From Pseudovirgaria hyperparasitica (lineage: Eukaryota > Ascomycota > Dothideomycetes > Acrospermales > Acrospermaceae): a stretch of 64,000 nt of DNA. Shown piece after piece: positions 23,685-35,852 of the stretch (its first letter is position 1; every line of letters starts with the position of its first letter). The notes under the pieces were generated by a model. That model did no database searches and was not told the DNA's origin. It saw nothing but the letters and a program-made list of their open reading frames with translations. Made by a program: the position numbers and the translations under genes. The stretch lies in NCBI RefSeq assembly GCF_010093815.1, contig NW_022985570.1:273968-337967 (forward strand). The letters are read 5' to 3'.

Positions 23685-25784
23685 TCGGTCTGGCTCGAAA
23701 CAAGGCCACAGGAATATAAACAGGTAGGGAGCACCAACACATACGGGAACGGGCAGGGCTGCTGCTCATATATGAGTATACGGCTACTGTGCTAGCTAGC
23801 ACGGGTCTATAACGTGAGACATCTGCATATAAGCTACATGTTAGTTCGCGTGTAAAGTAGCCGCCGTCAGGGCATCGCCAGCAGGTCTAAGTAAAGCAGC
23901 TGCAGGTGTCGTCTAGTTTGCATCGGCAGTAACGGAGATTTTCAGCTTAGGCTGCAGTCGGCACTCAAAAACAAGCTTTGATGGACCATCGCCGCCCCCG
24001 CCAGGACCTCATGAGTCAAGGATCGATAGGCGTTTTGGCCAGAAGGCTCCTACGGCGAAGGACCCGATCCGATGGTCGAACGGTTGGTCCGCGAGAGCTC
24101 TTCTCGGACGCAAAGTGTTTGGAAGATCAGCAGAAACATTCTAACCAAAAATTCTAGATAGTGCTGAATAAACATGGTGCATTCCGAGCCGCAAGGCGGG
24201 AATTGGAGACACATGCTCGGTGGACACAGCATGTGAACTCTGGATCATGCATGATAACCGTTAATGGACACGCGTATGGCGACATGCGGAAATGGAAAAG
24301 ACGATCAACAGCAGAACGATACGGACAAAAGATGTTCGAAGTAGCTCATGTGTGGGTATAAGATCTTCCCATTTCCAGACTAGCGCTACATCAGATAGAA
24401 AGGACGTGGGACAGGGGCCCCCCCTGGCGAGAGGCCGGGAGGGTCCAATCCGCCCCGCCCGCTTCCCTACCATAGATACTCGCAGTCCACGCTTACAACA
24501 ACACCAAGTTTTCCTTGAGATCATTCTCTTGGCCAGGTTCTTCCTCATCGTTTGAGAACCTCAGAGGGCTAGAGTAATAATAAGTGATATTTTGACTAGA
24601 TTATATATAAAAGGTATCTATTAAATTATATATAGGTAGATGAGACCTTTACTTTTAATCCTATTCATTTAGAATTATGTTAATCTTGATATTTAGCCAT
24701 ATCTTCGAGGTCCTTACGATTTTGGGGTGTCTTGGTTATGCGAGCGGTAAGAACTCCACCAAGAGACCATTTTACTGCCTTTTGCAGGACCACCACCAAC
24801 ATGCAGCCATGCTAGTACTGCCCAGTCCTCGGCAATGGATTCACAACCCTAGAAGCATAGCAGCCCCCTTCAACACCACCAACATGGCCCACATCGCCCA
24901 CATGGCATGAGTTCGCGAACCTGCGTTCATCGGGAATTGCGCAATCTGTGTGCTATGCCTATACACCTTCTCACCACAGACCAGGTACCGAGCCTCGAGT
25001 CGATCATGCCGCACCATGGACAAAAGTGCGAAAAGACTGTAGAAAACGCAGCTCTATACAGACCTGTCTACAACAGGTACCATATCATATTAACGGCACT
25101 GAGCTCCTGATAGCTTGACAGCTTCACTATATGTATACCCAGCGATGAGACGCAGGCTATGATAATATTCCTATACACTTGGGCCGGGGCTTATTGCGTC
25201 GTTTCGCCTCACGCTGTGTGCGTTACAACTTATACCATATTTAGGCTCGGTTCCCAAAACGGGAATATGTAGCGTCCACGCACAACCAGGGCTGACTTCC
25301 TCCAGCTGTCCTCTAAATCATGCGTGGTGTGCGCGTAAGGCATGCATGCACCTCGCTGTACAGCCCTGCGACCTAGTATATTCATAGCACTCGACTGATG
25401 CTGTGGCGACGGTAATATGCTGGGATGAACACAGTGAGTCTATTGGAGAGTAAGGATGATCCTTTTGAACGCTACCACAGATAGCTTGTTCCGTACGTGC
25501 CATGCTGCCTTTTCTTTGCCCACACCAATGCCTTTACTTTTACCAATCTTAAGCTTTCCAGAAGCCTTATCGCCGTGAATCATAATCTCATGCGCTTGTG
25601 ACCATTAACGATGCACATTACTATCTGATGCAAAATCGACCCCGAAACTCCACGCTGGGTATAATATGCGCAAAACTGCAAAGTAACAACCAAAAACAGT
25701 CTCGCTGGTGGCGGTAACACGGCCCAAGAAGGCTCTGCCCACCAATACTGATGTTTTGTACAGTTGCGACTCAACTGGCGGATT
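23685..25784. other. Intergenic, 2.1 kb, with an AT-rich patch
   Basis: No gene is supportable. Positions about 24575-24670 are strikingly AT-rich (runs such as TTATATATAAAAGG and AAATTATATATAGG) compared with the roughly 50 percent GC surroundings. I cannot assign this patch to an element. Confidence 0.5.
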
Positions 25785-27161
25785 CTACCTGTCACTCGGC
25801 ATTTCCAGTCGATCTGCAGGATGTCGAAACGCCGGATGGATCTCGAACATACCCTGAGAAGGCGCCGTACTTCTGGGTGCTGCTGAGACAACATATGCGA
25901 CACCGTCGTCGGAGGCATAACTCGGTGGCCGGGCTATAACAGCAGGTCGAACCGGCGATCTGGACGTAGGTGACTGGCCAACAGATGAATGCGGTGAGGC
26001 GAGCTCAGCTTCGTTTGCTCTTGATGAATCAATGTGGCTTACGCGCTGCCAGTGAAGCAGATTGGGATCAACTCGCTATACAAGGTCAGTTTCGAGTCGT
26101 CATAACCTGCAGCTCAACTCACCACACTGGATCTCCATTTTCCATACGCCGGCGGAGGTATCTTTGGGCCCTTAGATATGCTCTCAACAGGACTTCCTTC
26201 GCTCTCTTCGTCCATGTCATCAGCTAGTTCCTCGTCGCGCGCGACATGAACTCGGATCGGTCGTACTGGATGAAAGCCTTCTGTGTCTTGCATATTTGTC
26301 ATTCGGGGCGTGTCCAGTGGAGGACTCATTGCTACCATGCAAAGTCGAACTAAGGCATGACAGAAGAAGATTGTAGTGCATATAATGACGAGGATGAAAA
26401 GCACATGGACCTCCTGTCCTATATTGGGCCGTAACAGCACTATGCAGAGATCTACCTCTGTTAGAAAATCTTGCAAGTCTGCACTGAGTGAGCGAGTACT
26501 TACATATGGACAATATGACGCCAAGGAAGACCGCAGATATCGTGACGCTGGTCAGTTTGCCTCTTGCTGCCTTGTTGTTTGAAACACTGCATGATCCTCT
26601 CTCGCGCTTTTTTCGCACCCATGCTTGAGGGCCTGTTCGGATGAATGGTACGACTGCTGGTCGAGTTCTGTGTCTGTGACGACGTCGATGCCTGCGCGGC
26701 CGTCTCCCTGGGACCCTTTCAGTCGATTGTTCTGTCTCAGAATCCAGGTGCTGTCGTAGAGGTGGCGTAGCATCAGGACTAAAGAGCGTCGGTGGCGTAA
26801 CAAGATATTGTTCTTGAATCTCAGGCGTCGAATTTCCGATGTCCTGTATATAAGACCCTGCTGTATGTTGATAATTCAGCACCGGCGGCGACAATACAGT
26901 ATTGGACCGTGATCCTTGCTGTAACTCCGTCGTGGGCAAAACTAAAGGAGTGCTGTTTCTTCTGAAAAAGTCGAAAGCCGGTAGCTTCGGAATGCTACGG
27001 CTGCCGCGATCGCTGTGATCCTCGTGGTCTGATGATAAGACAGGCGAATTGGAATATATGGAACTGCCATTGAGCAGAGAGCGGACGTTTGCGTGGAAAG
27101 CAGAGAACCGTGAGGGGGAGTCAGAGGGCTGTGGAGATCTGTGGAAGATGGAGAGAGGCAT
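25785..27161 (-). CDS. Conserved fungal two-TM membrane protein of unknown function
   Basis: Minus-strand exons 27161-26504, 26451-26123 and 26075-25785 give 425 residues. The N-terminal 190 residues are Ser/Pro-rich and end in an Arg/His-rich basic patch (RRPRRHRRRHRHRTRPAV). Two close hydrophobic helices follow (KLTSVTISAVFLGVILSIYL and VHVLFILVIICTTIFFCHAL). The C-terminal part has PPPAYGKWRSSVRVDPNLL and later RPPSYASDDGVAYVV, short phrases I recognise as typical of a conserved but uncharacterised Pezizomycotina family. PPxY-like motifs (PPAY, PPSY) could bind WW-domain ubiquitin ligases; this is inference. The first acceptor uses the distal AG of a tandem pair, because the proximal AG would create a stop. 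Confidence 0.75.
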
Positions 27162-28438
27162 ATTGGACGGTGTCTTCGAGCAATCGATATGCCCTGTGGG
27201 ATTTGATGTCTACAAAAGAGCGATGCGGAGGGTCTGCAGTTGTCGGCTCACGCGCAGACTGGGCCAAGCGGCGTTTAAAGCTTCTGAATTGGTGAGGTCG
27301 TACGGGCTAGATGGTACTCAGACGCGGTTCTGTGTCTCCGAAGACAACAAACAAAGCTGGCGACTTGTCCATTCGAGAGCAGAAGTGAGAGACAAGGAAT
27401 TGGCTGGTGATCCGTATACTGGTCGTACACGCGAAGAAGATATCAGTTTGACCTGGTCCCGGACCGATGCTTCTCTGAGGTGGTAACGAACGAAAGGTCG
27501 GGGTAATGTGAAGCAGAGACTGGTGTTTCAGGATACCGTAAGTAAAGAAGAGAAGAAGAAATGGGTCAACAAGTCTCTGCTCCACAAAGCTACTTCCAAT
27601 ACCAATGAAGCCGAACTGGACCAACGGGAACAAAAAAGAAAAGGAAGGCAACGCTCACTCAATCAAGATGTAACAGAAGGGACGAGCAACACTGAGACAT
27701 CACTGGCAAAGAAAGAGGCTCGTCTTTGTTGGAAGAAGGAGCATTGCTAGTGCGCAGGGCCAGTGTGCATAACTTAACCTTGAGACGGCTGACTCCTATC
27801 AAGTCTGGTGGTTAATGTAGGTAGAGACGGTTGATGTGTCAAGTTTGGACGAGTGCAACAGCGAGGATGAGTGCACAGGAATACACAGGAGTGCATAGGG
27901 GGCGCTAGAGGGGTGCATTGGGGGGGCCAGACGGAGGAGGCCAAAGTAAAAGGACGTTTCAGAAGCGCTGGCCCGCCCCACGCTCGAACTGCTGTCGCCC
28001 ACTCATCGCGTAATTGGCGCGTCCCTCTGTTGCTCTGTTGCTCCCACACTCTTTTGCTCGTTTGCGCGACAAAATGCATAACCACGTTATTGGAGCTATC
28101 TGCTTGAACTACTGGTCATGCTTGGTCCTCTGGGACGCACCGCACCCACTTGTTTTTCAGACGTTGTATCGACGACTAAGGTAGTAACTCTATCACCGTC
28201 GTCAGAGCTTACTGCTACTCCAGGCAGTACTCGGATTCTCGGGTCTCATATAGTTGCCCTACCGTTCGGCATTCCAATCACGCCCATACCAAGGGCCTAT
28301 GATCGTACTCCGCTCTGCGGATATATATTACGGTGGGGTGCCTTCGCCGACGAGACCTTGGGATGCCACGCCCGTGTGGCCTGCGTCTCAGCAAGCATGC
28401 GTCTTGACAAACTTGTTTTTGTGCTTGCGAAATCTCCT
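27162..28438. other. Intergenic with G-rich stretch
   Basis: This holds the upstream region of the two-TM gene and the downstream region of the U5-40K gene. A plus-strand G-rich segment lies at about 27896-27925 (runs of 5, 4 and 7 G). A purine-rich segment at 27508-27750 gives a Lys/Glu-rich open frame that I regard as compositional. Confidence 0.5.
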
Positions 28439-29829
28439 TCAAACCCCAAGTTCTCCGAGCATGACCATCCTGTCTGAAGATCCGGAAACAACTGCGACTG
28501 TTAGCATCGGCATGCTCGTATCAGTAATTTCGACACCTACTGATTGGCTCGTCGTGTGGCGAGAATCGAACATCATTTACCGCGCCTTTATGTCCCGGCA
28601 ACTTGTAGAGCAATTTTCCGGAGAGCGCGTCCCATACGACAACACTGCGGTCGCCACTTCCTGCCGCAATTTTCTGGCCCTTTGAATCCCAGCAAGCCTT
28701 GAGAAGGTTCTTCTCCATACCTAGTGGCGCACCGTCATACGTTTGTAGCAAGCGTTCTTGCGGAGCGAAAGGTCTTATATCCCATTTCTTGACTGTCGAG
28801 TCATGTGAGTTTGATAGCAGGAATTGGGCATCTGGCGAGACCTCCAAGGATGTCACAGTATCAGTGTGACCTATGAGCGTGTATGCTATAGATTTCCTGC
28901 GCATATCCCAAACTTTGATGTCGTTGTCGATGCCGCCTGTGTAAAGCTCGTTGCCAGCCTCTGCCAAAGCTACCGACGTAACAGGCATTCCAACTTCGAT
29001 GAAGTCAATGGCTTGCTTCTGACGAGGGTCCCAGATCTATACGCTCAGTAGTCAGCTCCAATCTAGATTGAGGGGATCTTGAACGTGAGGTTGTGCTCAC
29101 CCCAATGAAGCCATCGTCTGATCCGCTCACTAAAATCTCCTCTCCTCTTCGCGTCACATCCATGCTGTTAATGACCTCTTCATGTCCTTCATGGCGACGT
29201 ATGCGGGTACCTGTTTCGAGGTCCCAACTCGCAAGTGTCATATCTGCAGAGGCAGAAAAGAGGACTCTGGAATCACGCGACCATTGGAGATCAAGTACAG
29301 CTCCCTTGTGTCCGTTCAACACTCCAAAGTTCTCACAGTGGCCGTATGTATGCCATAGTACTAACGTTTGTCAGCTTTCGTGGGTGGTATCGTGAGCAAG
29401 CTGGCGCATACATATTGAGCGATCCATTGAGCCTGACGCTATATATTTGCCTGTGCCGGAAAATCTGGTAGCGAATACTTCTCCAGAATGACCTGTTCGA
29501 TGTCCGTCAGATGAGGTAGACGAGGGAGGGCTAAGGCCTATTCACCATTCAGCTCCATGACCGGGGATTGCAATGAGCTTGAGCGAGAAACCTATTGGGA
29601 CCGCCAATATCAGCCAAAGGTTACCTTCGAAATCTGCTTAGCCCTCCATATGGATAGCAAAGGTCATGAGAGATAGGAATGGACATACAGCCTGAATGAG
29701 CGCCCCATTTTGAGCAGATCCATTTACGAGCGAAACCGAAGAGCTTCCCAGATGTGCGTCAGATCTCTGCCGCTTGACCAACTGCGACGAGCTGAAGGAT
29801 CCGCTTGCAGCGCGTTTTTCTGAGGACAT
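28439..29829 (-). CDS. U5 snRNP 40-kDa WD40 protein (Spf38/Cwf17, SNRNP40 homologue)
   Basis: WD40 propeller protein of the U5 snRNP and Prp19-associated spliceosome. Six minus-strand exons (29829-29689, 29591-29546, 29492-29412, 29360-29101, 29036-28541, 28497-28439) join in phase to 360 residues. After a basic N-terminus, WD repeats follow: GHSGEVFATRFSGTGKYIAS, LNGHKGAVLDLQWSRDSR, HEGHEEVINSMDV, SVALAEAGNELYTGGIDNDI with KVWDMRR, GHTDTVTSLEVSPDAQFLLS, LLKACWDSKGQKIAAGSGDR and PGHKGAVNDVRFSPHDEPI. The last exon completes the final blade (AVVSGSSDRMVMLGELGV). The order and spacing fit SNRNP40 better than generic WD40 proteins. It is divergent with BET3 over 324 bp. Confidence 0.93.
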
Positions 29830-30153
29830 TCTGTTGATAATGGAGTCGAATAACGGCGGAATTCTTGGAGTTATGGAATGATCACGTTGTCGCTACAATG
29901 TGGTCTTGTCGCAAGAGATACTTGGTGTGACCAAAGCTCGAGCTTTGATTTTCTGGTACATTCATCGAAGACGATGTGCGGCCTCAGGCAGAAGTCGTGA
30001 TTGCGATGCGCTAGCTACATTGACTGAGCTTGAGCATTCGTAAAACCTGGACTTGCACGCCAAAATCTGTGCACTGCCCTGGAAGACAGCAACTTTGTAC
30101 TCCATAAATATTAAACGCTCGGTCGTACCTCAAAGCTTTCGGATTCTCCAAGC
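29830..30153. promoter_or_regulatory. Divergent promoter between the U5-40K gene and BET3
   Basis: These 324 bp lie between two start codons pointing away from each other. I see no clear TATA element or other defined motif. Confidence 0.45.
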
Positions 30154-30937
30154 ATGGCTTCGGCCAAAGCTGCTCGTGTGGGTGAAGAGTAAGCACTTTA
30201 ACAAACCTGATCAACAGGACATCCAGCTAATGTGCTCACCAGGGTCTGGAAGTAAGGCATACGACAATACACTCACTTCAACTCTGACATAGTCAGAACT
30301 CGTATCGACAAAGTCAATGCCGAACTCGTAACTCTTACCTACGGCACGATAGTCGCGCAACTATGCAAGGACTTCGATAGCGACTATGCCGAGGTCAATA
30401 GACAATTGGACAAGATGGGATATAACATCGGGCTGCGTTTGATTGAAGACTTTCTCGCCAAATCCAACACTGGCTCGTGCGCCAACTTCAAAGAGACGGC
30501 AGAGATGATCTCGAAGGTACCGCATAGATGTGCAAAGTGCGGCTCAAATCCCGATGCTTACAAGGTCTCAGGTTGGCTTCAAGATCTTTCTGAACATTAC
30601 ACCAACTATCACAAACTGGACAAGTGACAGCAAGCAGTTCTCCTTGATCTTTGAGGAGAACCCACTTGCCGACTTTGTGGAACTCCCTGATGATGGTAGG
30701 GCACAAGACGAGCTTTGGTATTCGAACATCCTATGTGGTGTCCTGAGAGGAGCACTAGAAATGGTAAGGGCTCTCGAATCGCTTTATCATGTATCCCAAC
30801 TCGCTCACATAGCGCAGATTCACATGCAAGTAGAAGCACATTTTATCAGCGACGTCCTTCGTGGAAACGACACTACAGAAATGCGGATCACGCTACTTCG
30901 GTATATAGATGACGAGATGCCGCCCGACGACGAGTGA
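30154..30937 (+). CDS. BET3: TRAPP complex subunit Bet3 (contains a 9-nt microexon)
   Basis: Core subunit of the TRAPP vesicle-tethering and Rab-exchange complexes at the Golgi. Five exons, 30154-30188, 30243-30251, 30297-30516, 30572-30763 and 30818-30937, give 191 residues. The second exon is only nine bases (GGTCTGGAA) and is needed to rebuild the family sequence [20 protein letters not shown]. Other landmarks are [12 protein letters not shown] (with Cys38, at the site palmitoylated in the family), [92 protein letters not shown] and the end [12 protein letters not shown]. Exon 3 uses the distal AG of TAGTCAG. The identification is essentially certain from overall pattern and length. Confidence 0.95.
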
Positions 30938-32044
30938 AGTATTTCTTCTCAAATACCATTGGTATAGACTATGTGAGGCATGTTTGCTGGTGAAATGGGT
31001 GCCGCACGGCGCTGGGAGCTCAGACTAGGGTTCTCCTATCTGCTCCACATGTTGCTTCCAGGCTTTAATCTTGGATTATCTGTGTGGCAGTGTCAAAATA
31101 GATTGGAGATACCATGCTCCAAGTGCCAGTTGCCTGAGAGTAGCGTGGACAGCGAGCAGCAGCCTCATGTACCCAATATATCAAGGGGACGGCTGCTGAG
31201 AGCGGTGGCAGTGTGCACAAAGGCAGGGGGAAATGCAGAATAGTGTCTGGACTTCATCCGGACAGAGGCACTTTCTAGAAACTGCTTTGCGGTAATGTTT
31301 GTGTCACGTATTTACAAGCGGCGTGAGCAAGCTCTCAAAGCCCGGAATATTATTTGCTGTAGTAGTTGACCTTACATCGAAGGACCTAAGCTTGGCGATC
31401 ACGAGACTTCAAGACGTCGACCCCAAGACGCCGTATGAAGCTTTCATACAAAGAATCAAATGGTGGAGGCCACTCATCTATGATTTAATTATGCTCGTGA
31501 TTACATTTAATGCTGCCTACACGGCGTAAGAGGTGAGGGCTGGGCTAGGTCATGTGACTGTTGCCTTTTGATCCACCAATCAGGGCCACTTGCACCCAGC
31601 GACGCTCGTCCTTGGCAGTTCGCTGCGCTGCACCTGCTCTTCAGAATTCCCCCATCTCCCACCAGTTCCTATTGTGAATCTATCACCAACCTCCTCCAGT
31701 CTTCATTTACCTCATCTTCGACTTCTGGCCCTCAAGCGCAGAATCCCTTGTAGATTCCTACAGCCCGTCGCGGGCCGCGGATTGTTTTCCATCGAAACCT
31801 CATCCTGCGTACCTCGCCCGCAGTCGACCGAGACCGCCTCACCTGCCCCGAGCACTACTCCACCATCGCTGACAGAACCACATCAATTTATTTACATGAG
31901 GCACACTGCTTCACTCTAAGCTAACCAGGCGCGCCCGCCGTTATTATACGACATCACTGTCGCGTATTCCGACTGTCACCTACGCGCTCTCAACATAGTA
32001 CTTGACGTCGCAACGCGGGCAGAACATCTACCGGTACCGCGAGC
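30938..32044. promoter_or_regulatory. Upstream region of the SomA gene, with CCAAT box
   Basis: About 1.1 kb without a convincing gene; a 76-codon open frame at 31299-31529 has no supporting features. A CCAAT box lies at 31576-31580 (context CACCAATCAGGG), 465 bp before the start. Downstream of it the sequence is pyrimidine-rich, as in long fungal 5' leaders. Confidence 0.45.
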
Positions 32045-34454
32045 ATGAATCAACAACCCAACAATATGGCTGGCATGGGCGCCAATTCTGGAGGTCCTGT
32101 CCAAGCCGGCGCAATGAGCATGATGGGCGGTAATAATCCGCCAAGCGATACTACTCAGCTACTGAATACTTACATCTACGACTACCTTCTCAAGAACCAG
32201 CACTGGGAGCTTGCCCGAGGGTTCAACAAGACCTTCAACTTGAACATCCAAAATGGTGGAACAAAGTCGAGCCCAGGCCAGCGCAACGTGAATGGGGTTG
32301 ACAGCTCTATGGATGAAGATTCCAAAGATGATGAGACGCGACCTTCTGACTTGCCCAAGCCTTTGATTCCTGGAAACACTGCCTCGGACAATTCCTTCCT
32401 CTTTGATTGGTGGTCCCAGTTCTGGGATGTTTTCGCAGCACAACGCGCAAAACCAACGAGCAATACTAGGACTGCACCTTATCTCGGATTTTCTAAAGTA
32501 AGTAGATTGACAATCCTTTCAACTGTGGTAGATCCTGACGAAATACTCTTAGCAACAAGCACAGATTCGCAATGACCGAAATGGCACTATGATGAACGTA
32601 GCAAACATGGGCGGCATGATGCGACCCGGCATGAACCCACAGCATGCTGAAATGCAGAAGCGCATGCTGGCCGCGGGAAACAGGCCGTACGTGAACACAC
32701 AATTCATGTCTTACGCCACTGACGTGACGCTTACTATGACTTAGGAACAACCCGGCAATGCAAGCAATGCAGCAGGCGACACAGAAAAATATGATGAATG
32801 GCATGCAGAGAGACGCTTCCATGGGTGAACAACGTCCTTCGCCCCCTTCAAATGGTGAAAATGTACCATCCCCATCAAAACGCCCCCGAGTCGAAGGAGG
32901 CTTCAATGGCCAGGTGGGCCCCGGAGGTCGAAGCCAACCAATGCCAGGTCAACAAATGGGTGCGACATCAGGTCCCGGTGGTGGTCCAATGATGATGGCG
33001 AATGGTATGCAACAAGGCGAAATGGGACCGAATGGCTTCGGCTTCAATCCGCAAAATCAACAACAGAAGCCCATGGACGTATGTAGTAACCATTACCTGG
33101 GACAGCGGTCAATTGCTAACAGTCAGGTAGGGAATGGGTCCTAATGGACCACAACAGATGGGTGCCCAAGGGATGGAAGGTCAAGCAGATCTTTTCGCTG
33201 GAAATGCGAACGCAGGTCGTATGGCAGGTGGGGGACCTAACCAACCTGGCGGTCAAGCACCTCCCGGGAACCATGCTCTTCAGGACTACCAGATGCAATT
33301 GATGCTCCTCGAACAACAGAACAAGAAGAGATTATTGATGGCCCGTCAAGAGCAGGACAACCTGACCCAGGTTCCGCACGCAGGTGTCGGCGGACAGCCA
33401 GGATTCGGATCTCAAGCAATGTCTCCACAGGGCAGTCGCGCAGGTCCATCCCCAAATCCAGCTGATCAGATGAAACGAGCAACACCAAAGATTGGTCAGA
33501 CTGGCTTGCCCGGCTCGCCGATGCCTGATGGAAACATGCAAGGCAACAGAGCGTCACCTATTCCGAACGGGGCCGGCCCTTTCGATCCCTCGCAAATGCC
33601 TCCTGGGATGCCCCCTCAATACTATGCGGGCCAGATGGGAGCCAACGGGATGAGACCTCCAAGCTCGCATCCGAATCCCAACTTCGGCAACGGTCCTATG
33701 AACCCGGCGCAGATGGAAGCTATGCGGCGTCAACAGCAAGGACAAATGCCCAATGGCATGTGGCCTGGTGCCCCTCATAACATGATGCCACAGAACCCTG
33801 GCCAGCAGCAACCACAGATGGGAACTCCACAACAGCGCTCTATGCCACCTCCACCAGCCCCGCAGGGTTCTGGCGAACAGCAACGAACGCAGCCACCTTC
33901 TCCTCAGCCAAACGCCAATGCACCCCCGACTCCGTCTCAAACCAACAAAGCTGCTCCGAAGGGTAAGAAAGAAAAACCTGAAGGCAAGAAGGTAAGTCAT
34001 TTGAGGATCTACGATTGTAGTTCATATACCTAACATCGACTAGAAGAACCCACCAAAGAAGAACTCTGTTGCGGCAGGTGCAACACCGGCCTCTGACGCG
34101 GACCCTCCTCCGACTCCAACGCCTTCGACACCAATTACGCCAATGCATGCCAGTTCGTTCGCAAAGAATGGACAGCCACAAGGTGGAAATAACCCGAATC
34201 AACAACAAACTTCGCAGCCCGCCCAGCAAGTCGTTCAGCCCTCCATGGATCCCAACGCGGGGGCACCTTTTGGCACTATTGATAGCAACGATGGTGGCAT
34301 GGATCTCAACTTTGGCTCTCTCGATGGTCCTGACGTTTTGGAAACGTTCGATTTCGACTCGTTCCTACACACAGAAGACAACAGCGCCTTTGCCTTTGGC
34401 GACTTCAATACCGGATTCACGACTGATGGTGTAGAAGCTGGCGACATGAACTAG
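32045..34454 (+). CDS. SomA: LisH-domain transcriptional regulator SomA/Som1 (Flo8-related)
   Basis: Nuclear regulator acting downstream of cAMP/PKA in adhesion, conidiation and virulence in filamentous fungi. Exons 32045-32497, 32553-32686, 32745-33078, 33131-33991 and 34044-34454 give 730 residues. The LisH motif is at about residues 38-62 (QLLNTYIYDYLLKNQHWELA), followed by FLFDWWSQFWDVFAAQR, which completes the conserved LUFS-type N-terminal block. A second conserved piece is RPNNPAMQAMQQATQKNMM; SPSKRPRVEGG looks like a nuclear localisation signal. Most of the rest is Gln/Met/Pro/Gly-rich and disordered; the C-terminus is acidic (VLETFDFDSFLHTEDNSAF), like an activation domain. Intron 3 ends in a tandem acceptor (CAGGTAG); only the distal AG keeps the frame. 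Confidence 0.9.
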
Positions 34455-35357
34455 ACATCGTCCATCACTGCACTACAGTCGGTCACAATATCGCACTGTA
34501 GCATTCCTTCCTTCTTAGCCTGGCTCATAGGCTTGTTTCTATATTACATTTTGAGGCGTTTGTGTATATGACTCCCCCATGATCCTACATCTGAAAGTCT
34601 TGCTAGGATTGGGCGAAAGACTGGTGGAGTTCCTGGTGTTATTGGGGGGGTGGGCAGCTGAAACGGCTCGATAATCTCACGTTTCATCATGGACTTGGAT
34701 ATGTGCACGCGTCATTCTCATATACCTGCCCTTTTTCTTGCAAATTTTCTATGGCCTCTAATCTTCATCATTGTCTATTATATAGGATGGTCTCGCATTA
34801 CGGCCGTCAATTAGGTTATTGCGCGACCTGTCCTCGATATTATTGCCAATCGCAAAAAAAACATGGCCTCAAACTCGCATCTCATCTAGACCGTCGCTAC
34901 CTTGTACCGTGTAAAGCTTTCGGAGTCGATGTGAGGTTTAGCTGTGCTAGGGTTATGATGTGAATTGTCACGGTGATTGATGATGGTTCTCCAAAGATTG
35001 TACCTATTCGATCGCCACTTGGTCGTCGCCGAGAGGTGTTGCTTGACAATTTCTAGGTGGAGTCAGTATTCATTCAAATGCTATAAAATATAGATTCACC
35101 ACATGACCAAGAGCACTACAGGAAATGTTTGATGTGCAGCATGTAAGTCTCCGACAGTCTGCCAGCAAACCCTTGCTAGGCATTTCTGGTTACAGCTATT
35201 TACTTCATGCCTCATCCACAACAATCCTTGATTGCCTTGCCGACTTTCAGAAATTCCTTGGCGACCTCATCCATGCTAACACTGATTGATGCCAGCTCTC
35301 CAAAGTCAGGTAGAATCCAAAGCATTCAACCATTAGACATACTGATACCTCCGTCAG
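34455..35357. other. Intergenic; no supportable gene
   Basis: 3' flank of SomA. A T-rich and A-rich patch lies around 34720-34865. I see no gene or repeat. Confidence 0.5.
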
Positions 35358-35831
35358 TCATATCAGACGACCCTTTGACCTAGTATGACTGGGCAGGAGC
35401 ATTAGATGGTAGGTTCCATCTTCAGAGATGCTCCAAATTATCCATAATTCTTGGCTGCACACCACTCTCCCTGATTCATCGATCTCACTCACGAATGTGC
35501 CGTCTTTGATCTACAACATACATTTCATGTGGTGCATTCCCACAACTCAGTTCTTGGAGAACATGGCTCCTAATTTTCGTTCTTCAGCAAGCACCATTCT
35601 CAGATCTCGGACACATTTTGCTGCATCTGAGTGATCCCGCTCGCCAAGTTCATCATCATCAACGCAGATTGCCAATGTCGCATATCCTTGGCCAAGGAGA
35701 CTTAACATAAGTTGGTGAGTCTGGACCAACACAACGGGTTTCCATACAATCGAATGTTGATCATCGGCAAGTCGATTTCGTCGACTATGACGTGTCGAAC
35801 ATGAAAACATCTGACTTCGAGCCATTACCAT
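35358..35831 (-). pseudogene. Possible gene remnant or unrecognised small gene beside the HET gene
   Basis: Two minus-strand pieces look protein-coding in composition, but I cannot join them with good splice sites. The first (35831-35547) contains QTHQLMLSLLGQGYATLAIC, then VDDDELGERDHSDAAKCVRD and LRMVLAEERKLGAMF. The second (about 35508-35358) reads IKDGTFVSEIDESGRVVCSQ, then ELWIIWSISEDGTYHLMLLP. They lie head to tail just 22 bp after the HET stop codon. I do not recognise the family. Either this is a short gene with a non-standard intron between about 35508 and 35555, or a decayed gene. Confidence 0.3.
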
Positions 35832-35852
35832 GACAACACCTCACGGGTTCGT

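Noticed and set aside
27508-27750. Lys/Glu-rich plus-strand frame
   Set aside because: Explained by purine-rich composition opposite the pyrimidine-rich upstream region of the minus-strand gene.
31299-31529. Small plus-strand frame with a hydrophobic C-terminus
   Set aside because: No start context, homology or splice support; lies in the SomA upstream region.
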